Assembly (NCBI GenBank): GCA_002482805.1
Contig: DLGR01000026.1
Location: 16,590-54,523 of the forward strand
Length of the DNA stretch: 37,934 nucleotides
Source: Micavibrio sp. UBA7689
Lineage (GTDB): Bacteria > Pseudomonadota > Alphaproteobacteria > Micavibrionales > Micavibrionaceae
Direction: 5' to 3'
Shown here: positions 22,601 to 32,015 of the stretch, piece by piece
Layout: every line of letters starts with the position of its first letter
How positions within the stretch are numbered: the stretch's first letter is position 1
Notes under the pieces: model-generated
Told to the model about the DNA's origin: nothing
What the model saw: only the letters and a program-made list of their open reading frames with translations
The model's database searches: none
Position numbers and translations under genes: made by a program

Positions 22601-22762
22601 TTAAAAAATGTACGCTTTGGCTTTCAATTTCTGTGCCATGTAAACGCTGGAACTATGGCAATGCTGTGATGGGGTGCACAAATAACAGGTAGTATGGAAA
22701 ATGACAAGTTCTTTGTGACCGAGTCCGAGAGAATTTTTCATGGTTTTAGAAAGGTTTGCCAT
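22601..22762 (-). CDS. possible 53-residue Cys/His-containing ORF upstream of manC
   Basis: A 53-residue ORF (MANLSKTMKNSLGLGHKELV and on) with a CxxC-5 residues-C-H cluster (CYLCTPSQHCH) and a basic C-terminus. AGCAGGTACC lies just before its ATG, and its stop ends 13 bases before the manC start, overlapping the manC ribosome site, as in translationally coupled genes. I do not recognise it. It could be a real small protein, a regulatory leader peptide for manC, or chance. Confidence 0.4.
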   Translation of the reverse strand: MANLSKTMKNSLGLGHKELVIFHTTCYLCTPSQHCHSSSVYMAQKLKAKAYIF

Positions 22763-22834
22763 GGTACCTGCTGATTTTTGCTTCACTGCAACAATTTAGT
22801 TTTACCCAAGTTTGCCAAAGATTTAAAGCTTTTA

Positions 22835-22850
22835 TTGTGCAGTTGCACAA
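22835..22850. repeat. 16-bp palindrome in the manC upstream region
   Basis: TTGTGCA-GT-TGCACAA is a perfect inverted repeat with seven-base arms. A matching half-site TGCACAA occurs at 22675-22681. It is not followed by a T run on either strand, so it looks like an operator rather than a terminator. Confidence 0.45.
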
Positions 22851-22875
22851 AATAAATCCGGGAACTTTTCTTATA

Positions 22876-25059
22876 TTAGCGAACGCTAAATGATATGGGC
22901 TGGAGGTGGTGAACGGGAGTGCCGTCCTTGTATATGACGACAGCCAGTTTATGGGGGCCTTTCGCGACAGGCCAGAGGTAACGCGGTTCAATGGTACGTC
23001 CAAGAGTATTTCCGTTCAAAATCCATTCCGCCTCTTCGCCGCTGTTCAATCCTGCGAGTTCGAACCGGAATTTTTGATGACCCGCGGGGATACGCGGATC
23101 ATATGCCATCCTTAAACCCTGTGTGGGACGTATTAGTTCCCGCGAAATATTTTTTTCTGCGGCAATTTTTTGTGGGACGGGATTATGGGCAAAATATTCC
23201 GTGCGCTTGGGGCAGGTGCCGTCGGCCGATGCGGGGCGCGTGCAGATATCGGCCTCGATCAGCGAAGGCGCGAGATAGAGATCATTCGCATCGCGGTTTT
23301 TGTTCAGGACTTGGAAGATGGAGCGCATGGCGAGCGCCGGGCCGGTGGAGCCTGTGACTTCTTTCATCGGTGTGCGGTCCAGATTACCCATCCATATGCC
23401 GACCGTGTAACGATCGTTATAGGCAAGCGTCCAAGCATCGCGGTAATCGGTGGAGGTTCCCGTTTTTGCCGCCGTGCGGTGCGGGAAATTTAAAATGGAA
23501 TCATTCCCGAACTCCAGTGCACGGGCACGCGGATCGGAAAGTATATTGCCGATGAGCGACGCGGTTTCATCGCTGTAGACGCGTTTTGATTTGGCTGGGG
23601 TATTGTCGTTCATAAGGAATTGCAGGGGCCGCGTGTTGCCGCGGTTGGCAAGGGCCGCATAGGCACGGGTAAGCTCATACAACGCGACTTCGCCGTTGCC
23701 GAGCGCAAGCCCTTCGTCATACACAGATGCATCGCGCGTCAGGCTTTCAAAACCCAGATCGTGCAGGCTGGAAAGGAAATTCTCCACGCCGACATAATTG
23801 ACGGTAAGAATGGCGGGGATGTTCAAAGAATTGCCGAGCGCCTCGCGGAGGCTAAGCTGCCCGTAATTCGTGTTGGAATAATTGCGAAAACGATGAAGTC
23901 CAGCGCCCACGGCTTCGGCCATCGGCGCATCATTGAGAATCGTCGCGGCGGTCCAACCTTTTTCGAGCGCATCGGCATAAAGAAAGGGTTTCAGCGTGGA
24001 GCCAGGCTGGCGTGGGGAGAGCACGGGGTCTATATCGCCCGCCTTGGTTTCTTTGTCACGCGCCCCCGCGACTACCCATGCGAGGATGTGACCGTTCGTG
24101 TGGTCTATAATAAGCGCCGCGCCGTTGGTGACGTGTTTGGGAGAGAGTTTTTTCAGGCGAGAATCGAGAATATCCTGCACTTGGTTTTGCAAGGTTGCGT
24201 CCAGTGTCGTTCGCACGACATCGCGGGAAGTTTGCCTTTTGGCGAAGCGCACAAAATGCCGCGCCTCTACGGGCAGGGAAGGTTTTTGAATATCGAGCGT
24301 TTCAACTTCATATTGCGCGAGTTCATCCATGTTCATCAGGCCTTTGGCGAGGCGGTCCATGGGTCCGTTTATTTTTTCCGGATTTTTATAAAGATCATAC
24401 GCGGAAGGTGCGCGGGCGAGAACAGCGAGCGCCAGCGTTTCGCGTGTGCTTAATGTTTCGAGATCGCGGTTGAAATAATAGCGCGCGGCCTGCGTTACGC
24501 CGCGGCGGCCCGATGCGTAGGGAATTTGATTCAAATAGAATTCCAGTATCGCGGGTTTTTGCACGTGGCGTTCGAGCAGCGTCGCTTCGATCCCCTCCAA
24601 CCATTTCGACCAGAGATTGCGGGGGCGCGGGTTTATCATCCGCACCACCTGTTCCGTAATGCTGCTGGCCCCGCGCGTGTTATGGCGCGTCGTAACGGTT
24701 TGATAGAGTGCCGCGGCGCGGGCCTTCCAGTCGACGCCGCCATGTTCGTAGAATTTTCTGTCCTCGGAATGAAGGAAAGTTTTTACAAGAAATTCCGGCA
24801 TATCGTAGAGGGCGGCCGTATCGCGGTTGTTCCACGGCGTCTGATAGGTGACCGAAAGTGCGTTGCCGTTCCGATCGGTCACGGGCACGTTTTGCGAATC
24901 CGCGATGATGCGGTCAAAGCTTTGCGTGACAGGCTTTAAACAAACAACCGTTGCGCCCGTGAAGATCGCAACGCAGGCGAGAGAAACAACAGAAAACTGT
25001 TTAAGGCGTTTCTTCAACGACCAGTTCTCCCTTGGCACCCGTTCCGAAAACATCGGCAT
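22876..25059 (-). CDS. pbpC: penicillin-binding protein 1C
   Basis: A 727-residue bifunctional peptidoglycan synthase anchored by one N-terminal helix (SVVSLACVAIFTGATVVCL). The GT51 transglycosylase domain shows HSEDRKFYEHGGVD and SSITEQVVRMI. The transpeptidase domain has the SxxK motif in RQPGSTLKPFLY, SxN in GNSLNIPA and KTG in RTAAKTGTSTDYRDA. A C-terminal BiPBP domain (about the last 90 residues) is typical of PBP1C. The start at 25059 has GGAAG ten bases upstream and lies inside the upstream alpha-2-macroglobulin gene (59-base overlap). The pair matches the conserved yfhM-pbpC arrangement, in which a protease trap is made together with a murein repair enzyme. Confidence 0.93.
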   Translation of the reverse strand: MPMFSERVPRENWSLKKRLKQFSVVSLACVAIFTGATVVCLKPVTQSFDRIIADSQNVPVTDRNGNALSVTYQTPWNNRDTAALYDMPEFLVKTFLHSEDRKFYEHGGVDWKARAAALYQTVTTRHNTRGASSITEQVVRMINPRPRNLWSKWLEGIEATLLERHVQKPAILEFYLNQIPYASGRRGVTQAARYYFNRDLETLSTRETLALAVLARAPSAYDLYKNPEKINGPMDRLAKGLMNMDELAQYEVETLDIQKPSLPVEARHFVRFAKRQTSRDVVRTTLDATLQNQVQDILDSRLKKLSPKHVTNGAALIIDHTNGHILAWVVAGARDKETKAGDIDPVLSPRQPGSTLKPFLYADALEKGWTAATILNDAPMAEAVGAGLHRFRNYSNTNYGQLSLREALGNSLNIPAILTVNYVGVENFLSSLHDLGFESLTRDASVYDEGLALGNGEVALYELTRAYAALANRGNTRPLQFLMNDNTPAKSKRVYSDETASLIGNILSDPRARALEFGNDSILNFPHRTAAKTGTSTDYRDAWTLAYNDRYTVGIWMGNLDRTPMKEVTGSTGPALAMRSIFQVLNKNRDANDLYLAPSLIEADICTRPASADGTCPKRTEYFAHNPVPQKIAAEKNISRELIRPTQGLRMAYDPRIPAGHQKFRFELAGLNSGEEAEWILNGNTLGRTIEPRYLWPVAKGPHKLAVVIYKDGTPVHHLQPISFSVR

Positions 25060-28000
25060 CGTACATTTCTTCCGCACGCGTAGGGGGCGCGGCAAACGTG
25101 CCCGTCGCGACGGCCTGCGCCAGATAGGAAAGGTGATAATTGCCCGGCGTCAGATAATCCGAGTAGAATCGTGCGGAATCATGACGCAGTTCCTTGTGGT
25201 AGAAGCTCCAGCGGCTTACCGCATATTCCTTCCAGTCGGTGAATTTGAACCAGTAGGAGCCGCCCGATTCATCGAACAGGCCTTGATCCGCATCAACGGT
25301 AGAGGCGGTTGCCAGATCACGGTTCACGGTCTCCAATCCACCCGGAAGCGGATCGTTCACCACCACGAAATTACGCGCCGTCGGTAAGGAGAGATACAGA
25401 TCGACCTTCACCAGATCTCCGCGCTTGACGGAAACTGGTGATTTGGCCAATTCCCATTTGCCGTCTTTTTTGATGCTGTATTCGCGGCGGATATCCATGC
25501 CCGCGTTCACCGAGTCTTTCGGATTTTTCGGGGCGTAGGTCAGGCGTGTGTTGTAATACAAACGTCCCGAGCCTTCCTTGGTGAGATTCAGCGTGCTTTT
25601 TTTACCCGCATCGCCTTCGTCCAATGGTTTTGCCAATGTCACGGGTTTGTCTTTGACATCCGCGAACATGACATCGCCAAAAGATTTACCGCCGAACGCG
25701 GTGGAGACTTTCATATCAGGCTCTTCATTTTCGTAAACCTTGGCGTAGTCGATCAAAGCCTGCATGCAGAAAAGATTTTCCTGCGTGTTTTCAAAATGAT
25801 CTCGGTTTCCACGCGTTTGCGTGATCATGCGCACCAGTTTCATCGGCTTGTCACCGACCATCTCCTTGTCGTCATAGGCGAGAAGCGCGGATACGGCGGC
25901 GCAATTGTCGCGCAACGGCGTGGCCAATATACGCTCCCATCCGTCATCATAAGTGTCATTGAACGAGAATTTTCCGCCTGATTCATTGCCTGACGACAAA
26001 ATCATGCCGAGGGCTTCACGCGCGGCCTTTTGCGTTTCGGGGAAGGCTGTCGCGGCGGTCATATATTGTGTTTTGCCGAACAGATTCATGCTCTTCACAT
26101 GGTCTTTGAAGCGCAGAACATCGTCTTTCGTCAATTTTCCCGTATCTTTGAGCGCGGCAAGGATCACGGCGCGCACCGTGGATTTCATGCCGTCTTGGTA
26201 AAAGTCAGGTGCGGCGTCTTTCCGCAAGAATTCCAGCAGATATTTGTGCAGGTTGGTTTCGACATTGACGGGGACTTTATAGCCCGCCTGTTTCAACCAT
26301 TGGAACGCCATCGCGGTGTAGGCCGACAAATACGGATCAACATATTGGTCATCCGCCGTGTAGTACGCCATACCGCCGTTCGGAGCTTGGAAGCTTGCCG
26401 CCATCTCCAAGGTGAGTTGCGGGAGCAGATCGGAATCATCCCATTCGGTTTTTTCGTCCAGATACGGTTTCAGATTGTTGAAATGCGACGCCATCACGGC
26501 TTTGCTGATGCGTTGTTCCCAGCAGAAATAGGGATAATCGCGCATGTAGTTGAACGCGCCGTCCAGCCCCGCAATGACGGATGGGGACAGAGCAACGCTG
26601 ACTTCGCCCGTATCGGTGAAAATATCGTCGGGAACGGCGATGCTTTCGGATACCTTGGCGTCCGTGGTGGAGGCATAATTCGCCGCCACTTCCAGCACGC
26701 GGGATTTCAAAACAGGCAGGGTGTGTTCCATGCCGTCGGAGTCTTCGGCGTCACCCGCCGTAACGGAGAAGGAAATCTTTCCTTCGGGGCGGTTACGGTC
26801 CATCGGCAGGAACGGCGTTTCCAGAGGCATCGTAATCGTCGCGCGTTTGTATGGCTCCAGCGATACGGTTTCTTCTTTCGTGGCCGTCTTCACATCACCG
26901 CTTGCGTTGATCGTGACCTCGATGTCGCGCTTTTTATCCGTGCGGTTCATGACCGTAAAGGCCGCGTTGAAGAAGTCTCCTTCGCGTACCTGATTGGGCA
27001 TCGCAGGGCGGATTTCGGTGGGGCGGTTGACTTTGAATTCGGCCGTACCCAAACCCATGCGGTCGTTCGGTGTGGTGGCGATGGCGAGAATTTTCCAGCC
27101 AGTCAGATTGTCGGGCGCTTCGAATTCGATATGCGCGTTACCGTCCGCGCCGATCGGCACGGAAGGATTCCAGTAGCTGACGAACTTGAAAAGATTGCGC
27201 ATACCCGCATCGACGCCGCCGTCTCCGCCCGCATTCGCTCCTTTTTTCTCAAACTTCTGGCGGCCCATCAGACGCGTCAGAAGGCTGTAGTTGGCGACAT
27301 CGAGCTGGTCGAGTTCGTAGAAGCCGCTGTAGGGATCGTAGGCTTTCAATCCCGCGCCGATCAGGTCGAACACGGATTCATCGAGTACGGCCACCGCCAG
27401 CTCGACAGGTTCTTTGGTATCAGTCGCGTTGGCGGGTTGCGCGGTCAGTTCCACCTTGATCGTGTCACGCGGACGATAAACTTCTGCTTCCGCCTTTGCC
27501 GTCACTTCCATTTTCTTGTACGGGTCGGCGACATCCATTTTGACATAGCCGACGCGGAAGGCGGGCTTGCCCATATCGACTTGGCCCATTTCGGGCGGCG
27601 GCGCATCGACGCGCGGAGACATGACGGACACGGAGAGATAGAATCCGGGCACGTAATCAGGTTTTACGGGTACTTCGATGACGGGGGCGGAACCTTCAAG
27701 TTTTTGCACGAAGCTATCCAGAACGCCCAGACGTTCGACGGTGATGAGCGCATGCGCACCGGCAAAGGGGTTTTTGATCAGGAAGCGTGCCGTGTCGCCG
27801 ACTTTATATTCGGATTTTTCGGGCAGGATGGTGAGCATGTTTTCCTTGCCCTCGTTCCACTGCACGTAATCATCGCCGCTCACCCACAATGTTTGTTGGG
27901 AGCTGTGTTCATGGCCTTTGGTGTCTTTGATGGTGGCGGTCATACGGTACGTGCCCGCAGTGTCCGGCGTGAAAGCGCAACCCGGCCCGTCTTCACGGGA

Positions 28001-30847
28001 TTCTATGGTGCAATCTCCTACTTTTTCCCATTCAACCGTGTTGTCAGAGGTGTAGGCATTGCCGGCGCTTTTGACTTTCGCGGTAACGACTTGTTCTTTT
28101 TCAACGACGAGAGTAATAAGCACGCCGGAAACTGGTTTACCCGCCGTATCTACGACCAGTGTTTGTACGTTGGCGGGCTTTTTGGTTTCGAACACCCATG
28201 CAGAAGGCTTCAAGCCCACGAGGCGATCTACGCCCGCATAATCAGCACGCGCGGCGTTGGCGATGGATTTGCCGCGATCATCGCGCACGGCGGATTCCAC
28301 GACCAGTTGTCCGAACACGATTTTCTTTTCGGGGATGGTGAAGGAGGTTTTCCATTCACCCTTGTCGTCCAGCTTGTCTTCTTTTTGAAAGATATCTTCG
28401 GAATCCGTTTCTTCCTTGAAGGAATCAAAGGTAAAGCCCTGTGCCTTTGGGTCTTTGGATGTAAACGGGCGGGATTTCAGCGTGATGGTGGAACGTATGG
28501 CGGCATTGCCGTATCCGCCGCCGCTGTGCAGCTTGGCATCCGCATCGATATCGAGTTTGTCGCCCACTTTAAACGCATCGCCGTTGAGTTCCGTGGTAAC
28601 GCGGAAGGGGGCAGGAGTGAAATCGCTGACCAGCACCGAGAGCGGGTAGAATTCGCGCACCGTATCCGCACCTTCTATTTTAAAGGTCGCGGTCAGTTTG
28701 AACTGATACCAGCCGACAGGCGCGGTTTCGGCGATTTTATAGTCGCCGCTCAGCGTGCCGAAATCATTCAGCTTCACGTCTTCAATTTTTTCTACGCTTT
28801 TGCCCGTGGGGTCGGTGATTTCAAGCGCGTATTTGCCGTCCGACGGTGCGATAAAGCGTTCATTGTCCTGATCACGCACATAGATTTTATATTGCATGGT
28901 GTCGCCCGCGCGGTAGATACCCTGCGCGGTCATGCCCCATGCTTTCATGTGGCCGTATTTCTTTTCGTTGTTGGCGTAGATGTCGGTGGCGACATCCCAC
29001 ATCTGCACGCCGTATTCGTAGCTAATGGGGAGCAGGCCCATATCGTCGCCCTTGTGCACGAGCACCATCAGGCGGTCGTCTTCGTCTTTCCATGACTGCA
29101 TCAGGGAAAGATCGGGATCGAGTTCCGAAAGCCCCGCAAACGTCGCAACACCGTTTGCATCCGTCGTAACGGTCGCTGCGATGGCCTGATCACCCGAGGG
29201 CTCCATCACCGTCATGGGTGCGTTGTACACCGTGACCGTGGCTCCTTCGACGGGTGCGCCGCTCGCAAGATCCGTCACCCAAACGGTGGATTTGAAGTGG
29301 CCGAGTTTGGCGTAAACCTGGAAAGGCGTGACCTGTGCGAAAAGCTTGTTGGCGCCTTCCCATTTATCGACGGCGGGTTCGGTTTGCAAAAGTCCGAACA
29401 GCGCGCCGCTTTTTCCGCCCAGAAGATTGCGGATACCGACCGGCACGGCGAACTGCACGTCTTCCACTTCGGGAAGAATGGTGCCCAGTGTTCTGCCGTC
29501 ATCCGACCCTGCGGTATTCATGGAGTGATAGTCGATCGAAAAGCTTTTCAGATTGTTGACATAGAGCGGCATGTCGGAATCCACGCCTTTTTCCAGCACG
29601 ACATGTTTATAGACGAGTTCATAATTCGGTTTGCGGTGGCTGGTTGCGAAATCGAGCGAGAAGGCGGGGAGTTTGCGGCCGAATTCATCGACTATTTTGC
29701 TGGTCGCTATCGGTGCGGTGCCTTTGAAGAAGGCGACGATCCGTTGCCACAGATTTGGTTTTTGGTTGCCTGCGGAAACTACATAATCCTGCGCGGCCTT
29801 CAGGCCGTAGGGCAGGTTGACGCGGTATTCGCCTTCGAGTTGTGAACGATCGTCATAAAGGCGCGAATATTCATTCGAAATTTCACCCCACGGATTGGCG
29901 TCTTTGTTGCCACCGCCGAGTTCGGGAGTGATATCCAGATGTTCTTTCAACTGCGAACGGAACACGGGTGTGGAAAAAGACAGGCTGACCGCCGAAAGCG
30001 GATCGCACATTTGTTCAGGAAGCGGTTTGCTGCCCGCCTGTATGAACACATCGCCGCCCATGACGCTGCGGCAGCTCAGGCCGCGCACGTAAAATTCGGG
30101 GAAGGTGTAAAAGCTTTTGATATCTGAAACATCGCCGCTTGCTTCCGGCCCCGTAGCGGAGACAAGGCCCGCTTCCTGTTTCAAGACAAACTGCGTCGCG
30201 AGTGGCAATTCTTTTTGCGGGGAGACATACCATGTCATCCGCGCTTCTTCGGCGCCGACCATGACGGGTTCGGTGGTGTCTTCTTCATCGGTGATGACAG
30301 ACGCCGCATAGCTTTCCTTGGAGTTAAAATCTTCAAAATAAATATGTGCCGCTGCGGAAGATTTTGTGACGTTCTGGTTGAAGCGCACACGGTAATAGGG
30401 TGTGCCCGGAGACTTCCACGTTATCACATAGGCTTCGATAGCCTTGGGGCGTTGTGTGCTGAAGGTGTGGTCCTGCGCCGCCGCTATGCTCGCGCCGTCT
30501 TCGGCTTTGATGACGGGTTCGACATGCACGGAATATTTCGTGGCATCGGTCATCTGTGCTTGGTCCGAAAGATTGCAAGACAGCGTGGTGGTGTTCAGCC
30601 AGCGCCATTGGCAATCGAGGGCGGGGGTGATGGTGATACCGACTTCTTCGGCGGTACGGTCCATGTCGCCCAACGGGACAACCGGACGGTTGAATTCCAG
30701 AACGATCTGGCGCATCGCAGTGACGTCTTCGCCTTCGGGCGTTATGCGCAAAATCCGCAACTCTTTGGCGTCTTGGGCGAGGACGGGCAGGCCGCCCGCA
30801 ACCATCAGGAAGGAAAGGAAAATAAGACAAAGCAACGTGCGACCCAT
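25001..30847 (-). CDS. bacterial alpha-2-macroglobulin with thioester motif
   Basis: A 1948-residue periplasmic protease inhibitor of the ECAM/YfhM type. A signal peptide (MGRTLLCLIFLSFLMVAGGL through VLAQ) lacks a lipobox, so unlike the Escherichia coli protein it may not be lipidated. Macroglobulin repeats fill residues 30-1100, with TVWVTDLASGAPVEGATVTVY and YKIYVRDQDNERFI as typical strands. A Gly-rich segment (KKGANAGGDGGVDAGM) precedes the alpha-2-macroglobulin domain with DNLTGWKILAIATTPNDRMG. The thioester motif CWEQ is intact at 1442-1445. A protease cleaving the bait region would be trapped covalently. It is the first gene of an operon with pbpC. Confidence 0.93.
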   Translation of the reverse strand: MGRTLLCLIFLSFLMVAGGLPVLAQDAKELRILRITPEGEDVTAMRQIVLEFNRPVVPLGDMDRTAEEVGITITPALDCQWRWLNTTTLSCNLSDQAQMTDATKYSVHVEPVIKAEDGASIAAAQDHTFSTQRPKAIEAYVITWKSPGTPYYRVRFNQNVTKSSAAAHIYFEDFNSKESYAASVITDEEDTTEPVMVGAEEARMTWYVSPQKELPLATQFVLKQEAGLVSATGPEASGDVSDIKSFYTFPEFYVRGLSCRSVMGGDVFIQAGSKPLPEQMCDPLSAVSLSFSTPVFRSQLKEHLDITPELGGGNKDANPWGEISNEYSRLYDDRSQLEGEYRVNLPYGLKAAQDYVVSAGNQKPNLWQRIVAFFKGTAPIATSKIVDEFGRKLPAFSLDFATSHRKPNYELVYKHVVLEKGVDSDMPLYVNNLKSFSIDYHSMNTAGSDDGRTLGTILPEVEDVQFAVPVGIRNLLGGKSGALFGLLQTEPAVDKWEGANKLFAQVTPFQVYAKLGHFKSTVWVTDLASGAPVEGATVTVYNAPMTVMEPSGDQAIAATVTTDANGVATFAGLSELDPDLSLMQSWKDEDDRLMVLVHKGDDMGLLPISYEYGVQMWDVATDIYANNEKKYGHMKAWGMTAQGIYRAGDTMQYKIYVRDQDNERFIAPSDGKYALEITDPTGKSVEKIEDVKLNDFGTLSGDYKIAETAPVGWYQFKLTATFKIEGADTVREFYPLSVLVSDFTPAPFRVTTELNGDAFKVGDKLDIDADAKLHSGGGYGNAAIRSTITLKSRPFTSKDPKAQGFTFDSFKEETDSEDIFQKEDKLDDKGEWKTSFTIPEKKIVFGQLVVESAVRDDRGKSIANAARADYAGVDRLVGLKPSAWVFETKKPANVQTLVVDTAGKPVSGVLITLVVEKEQVVTAKVKSAGNAYTSDNTVEWEKVGDCTIESREDGPGCAFTPDTAGTYRMTATIKDTKGHEHSSQQTLWVSGDDYVQWNEGKENMLTILPEKSEYKVGDTARFLIKNPFAGAHALITVERLGVLDSFVQKLEGSAPVIEVPVKPDYVPGFYLSVSVMSPRVDAPPPEMGQVDMGKPAFRVGYVKMDVADPYKKMEVTAKAEAEVYRPRDTIKVELTAQPANATDTKEPVELAVAVLDESVFDLIGAGLKAYDPYSGFYELDQLDVANYSLLTRLMGRQKFEKKGANAGGDGGVDAGMRNLFKFVSYWNPSVPIGADGNAHIEFEAPDNLTGWKILAIATTPNDRMGLGTAEFKVNRPTEIRPAMPNQVREGDFFNAAFTVMNRTDKKRDIEVTINASGDVKTATKEETVSLEPYKRATITMPLETPFLPMDRNRPEGKISFSVTAGDAEDSDGMEHTLPVLKSRVLEVAANYASTTDAKVSESIAVPDDIFTDTGEVSVALSPSVIAGLDGAFNYMRDYPYFCWEQRISKAVMASHFNNLKPYLDEKTEWDDSDLLPQLTLEMAASFQAPNGGMAYYTADDQYVDPYLSAYTAMAFQWLKQAGYKVPVNVETNLHKYLLEFLRKDAAPDFYQDGMKSTVRAVILAALKDTGKLTKDDVLRFKDHVKSMNLFGKTQYMTAATAFPETQKAAREALGMILSSGNESGGKFSFNDTYDDGWERILATPLRDNCAAVSALLAYDDKEMVGDKPMKLVRMITQTRGNRDHFENTQENLFCMQALIDYAKVYENEEPDMKVSTAFGGKSFGDVMFADVKDKPVTLAKPLDEGDAGKKSTLNLTKEGSGRLYYNTRLTYAPKNPKDSVNAGMDIRREYSIKKDGKWELAKSPVSVKRGDLVKVDLYLSLPTARNFVVVNDPLPGGLETVNRDLATASTVDADQGLFDESGGSYWFKFTDWKEYAVSRWSFYHKELRHDSARFYSDYLTPGNYHLSYLAQAVATGTFAAPPTRAEEMYDADVFGTGAKGELVVEETP

Positions 30848-30986
30848 GGAAGACGACTTTCGGTGATGATGTTGGTGTGAGTGTGACTATAGGAGGGAAA
30901 GTTAATGGCTTCAATCGCGGCCTTAACTTTTTCCTTATGACAATAATATGATTGAAGCGGGCAAACGGACACTATATATAAGAGCC

Positions 30987-31448
30987 ATGACCGCAGCCCT
31001 TTCCAAATCCGATATCGCCAAGCTCGTGAAATCCACGGCGGATTTCTGCACGGCCAACGGTTTGCGTTTTACGGATTCCCGACAGCATGTGCTGGAGATT
31101 GTCGCAGGTGCCAAAAAACCGATGGGAGCCTATGACATCCTCGAAGCGCTCGGCAAATTTATAGATGATCCCAAACCGCCGACTGCGTACCGCGCTATCG
31201 AATTTTTGATGGAGCAGGGGTTGGTCCACCGCATCGAAAGTTTGAACGCCTATGTGTTGTGCGATACCGACCACCGCCATGCGGGATCGCAGTTCATGGT
31301 GTGCGATTCCTGCGGCACGGTGATAGAGGCGCATTTGTGCGAGCTTCCGCAGGATCTGGAATCCCACGTCAAGAAACAGGGCTTCCACCTGAAAAAATGG
31401 GACGCCGAATTACACGGTACGTGTAGAAATTGCACAATTGATAGTTAA
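30987..31448 (+). CDS. Fur-family metal regulator, Zur-like
   Basis: A 153-residue metal-dependent repressor. The N-terminal winged helix contains NGLRFTDSRQHVLEIVAGAK and PPTAYRAIEFLMEQGLVHRI. The C-terminal dimerisation domain has HRHAGSQFMVCDSCG and CRNC, the two CxxC pairs of the structural zinc site. The general pattern and the HRH/CDSCG spacing suggest Zur (zinc uptake regulator) rather than iron-sensing Fur, but without znu genes nearby this is inference. The ATG at 30987 was chosen as the family N-terminus. It is divergent from the alpha-2-macroglobulin gene. Confidence 0.85.
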   Translation: MTAALSKSDIAKLVKSTADFCTANGLRFTDSRQHVLEIVAGAKKPMGAYDILEALGKFIDDPKPPTAYRAIEFLMEQGLVHRIESLNAYVLCDTDHRHAGSQFMVCDSCGTVIEAHLCELPQDLESHVKKQGFHLKKWDAELHGTCRNCTIDS

Positions 31449-32015
31449 TAGTGCCAGTGCTGTTGCCTATTTGGCTCCGAATTCCTGAAGCAGAATTTTC
31501 AATATCGCCCACGCTCTTAAGTTAAAGTAAGAGTGATAGTAAAAAATATAAACGAAATTTTAAAAATTCTTACCTGTATGTTCCTTCAAGTTAATGAGAC
31601 CCCACAAACTGAAGATCGGAAGATAATCTTTCTGTGATGCTTTTCACATGAGAGTGGGATGATTGTTTGCTTAATAAAAAATTATATCTTATCCCAACAG
31701 GTGAAATGAAGGTTAATGTTATATATTCTTTGGACATGGAAATGATCTCATAATCCATTACAAAAATATCACTTTTTTTATTGTTAGACAGGCATTCATT
31801 TGACATCTGCAAAAATCCTTAAACAATTTTCTAAAAATAAATTTTATATTTAATACTCAAGCTTAATCAGGCACTAACTAATATTTTTTTACAGGGAAAG
31901 CTTAGGCGCTCGTTATAAATAACCATTATAGCCATGGCCAAAGACCTTGAAAATAAGCATTTTAGGCGCCGAATAAGGTTGAATTTCCGCCCCGAAACAG
32001 GCACTTTCGGGCCCG
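31449..32015. other. AT-rich region between the Zur-like and ABC-F genes
   Basis: About 570 bases much richer in A and T than the flanks. It holds a weak hairpin CTCTTA-8 bases-TAAGAG near 31515-31535 without a T run, one candidate small ORF on the minus strand (31591-31806) and otherwise no recognisable gene, RNA or repeat. No clear ribosome site precedes the ABC-F start. Confidence 0.5.
31591..31806 (-). CDS. possible small AT-rich gene, 71 residues, unknown
   Basis: A 71-residue ORF (MSNECLSNNKKSDIFVMDYE and on) whose middle shows alternating hydrophobic residues (YITLTFISPVGIRYNFLL), as in a small beta-sheet protein. AAGGA lies 13 bases before the ATG, rather far. Base and codon use are strongly AT-biased, unlike the rest of the window, which suggests acquired DNA or relaxed selection. 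No family recognised. Confidence 0.4.
   Translation of the reverse strand: MSNECLSNNKKSDIFVMDYEIISMSKEYITLTFISPVGIRYNFLLSKQSSHSHVKSITERLSSDLQFVGSH

Noticed and set aside
26030..29095. 1021-codon ORF on the plus strand, antisense to the alpha-2-macroglobulin gene
   Set aside because: It is a shadow frame of a clearly recognisable gene; the translation is Phe/Arg/His-rich, without domains or a ribosome site.
31515..31535. Hairpin behind the Zur-like gene as a terminator
   Set aside because: Six-base AT-rich stem without a following T run on the plus strand; too weak to call.
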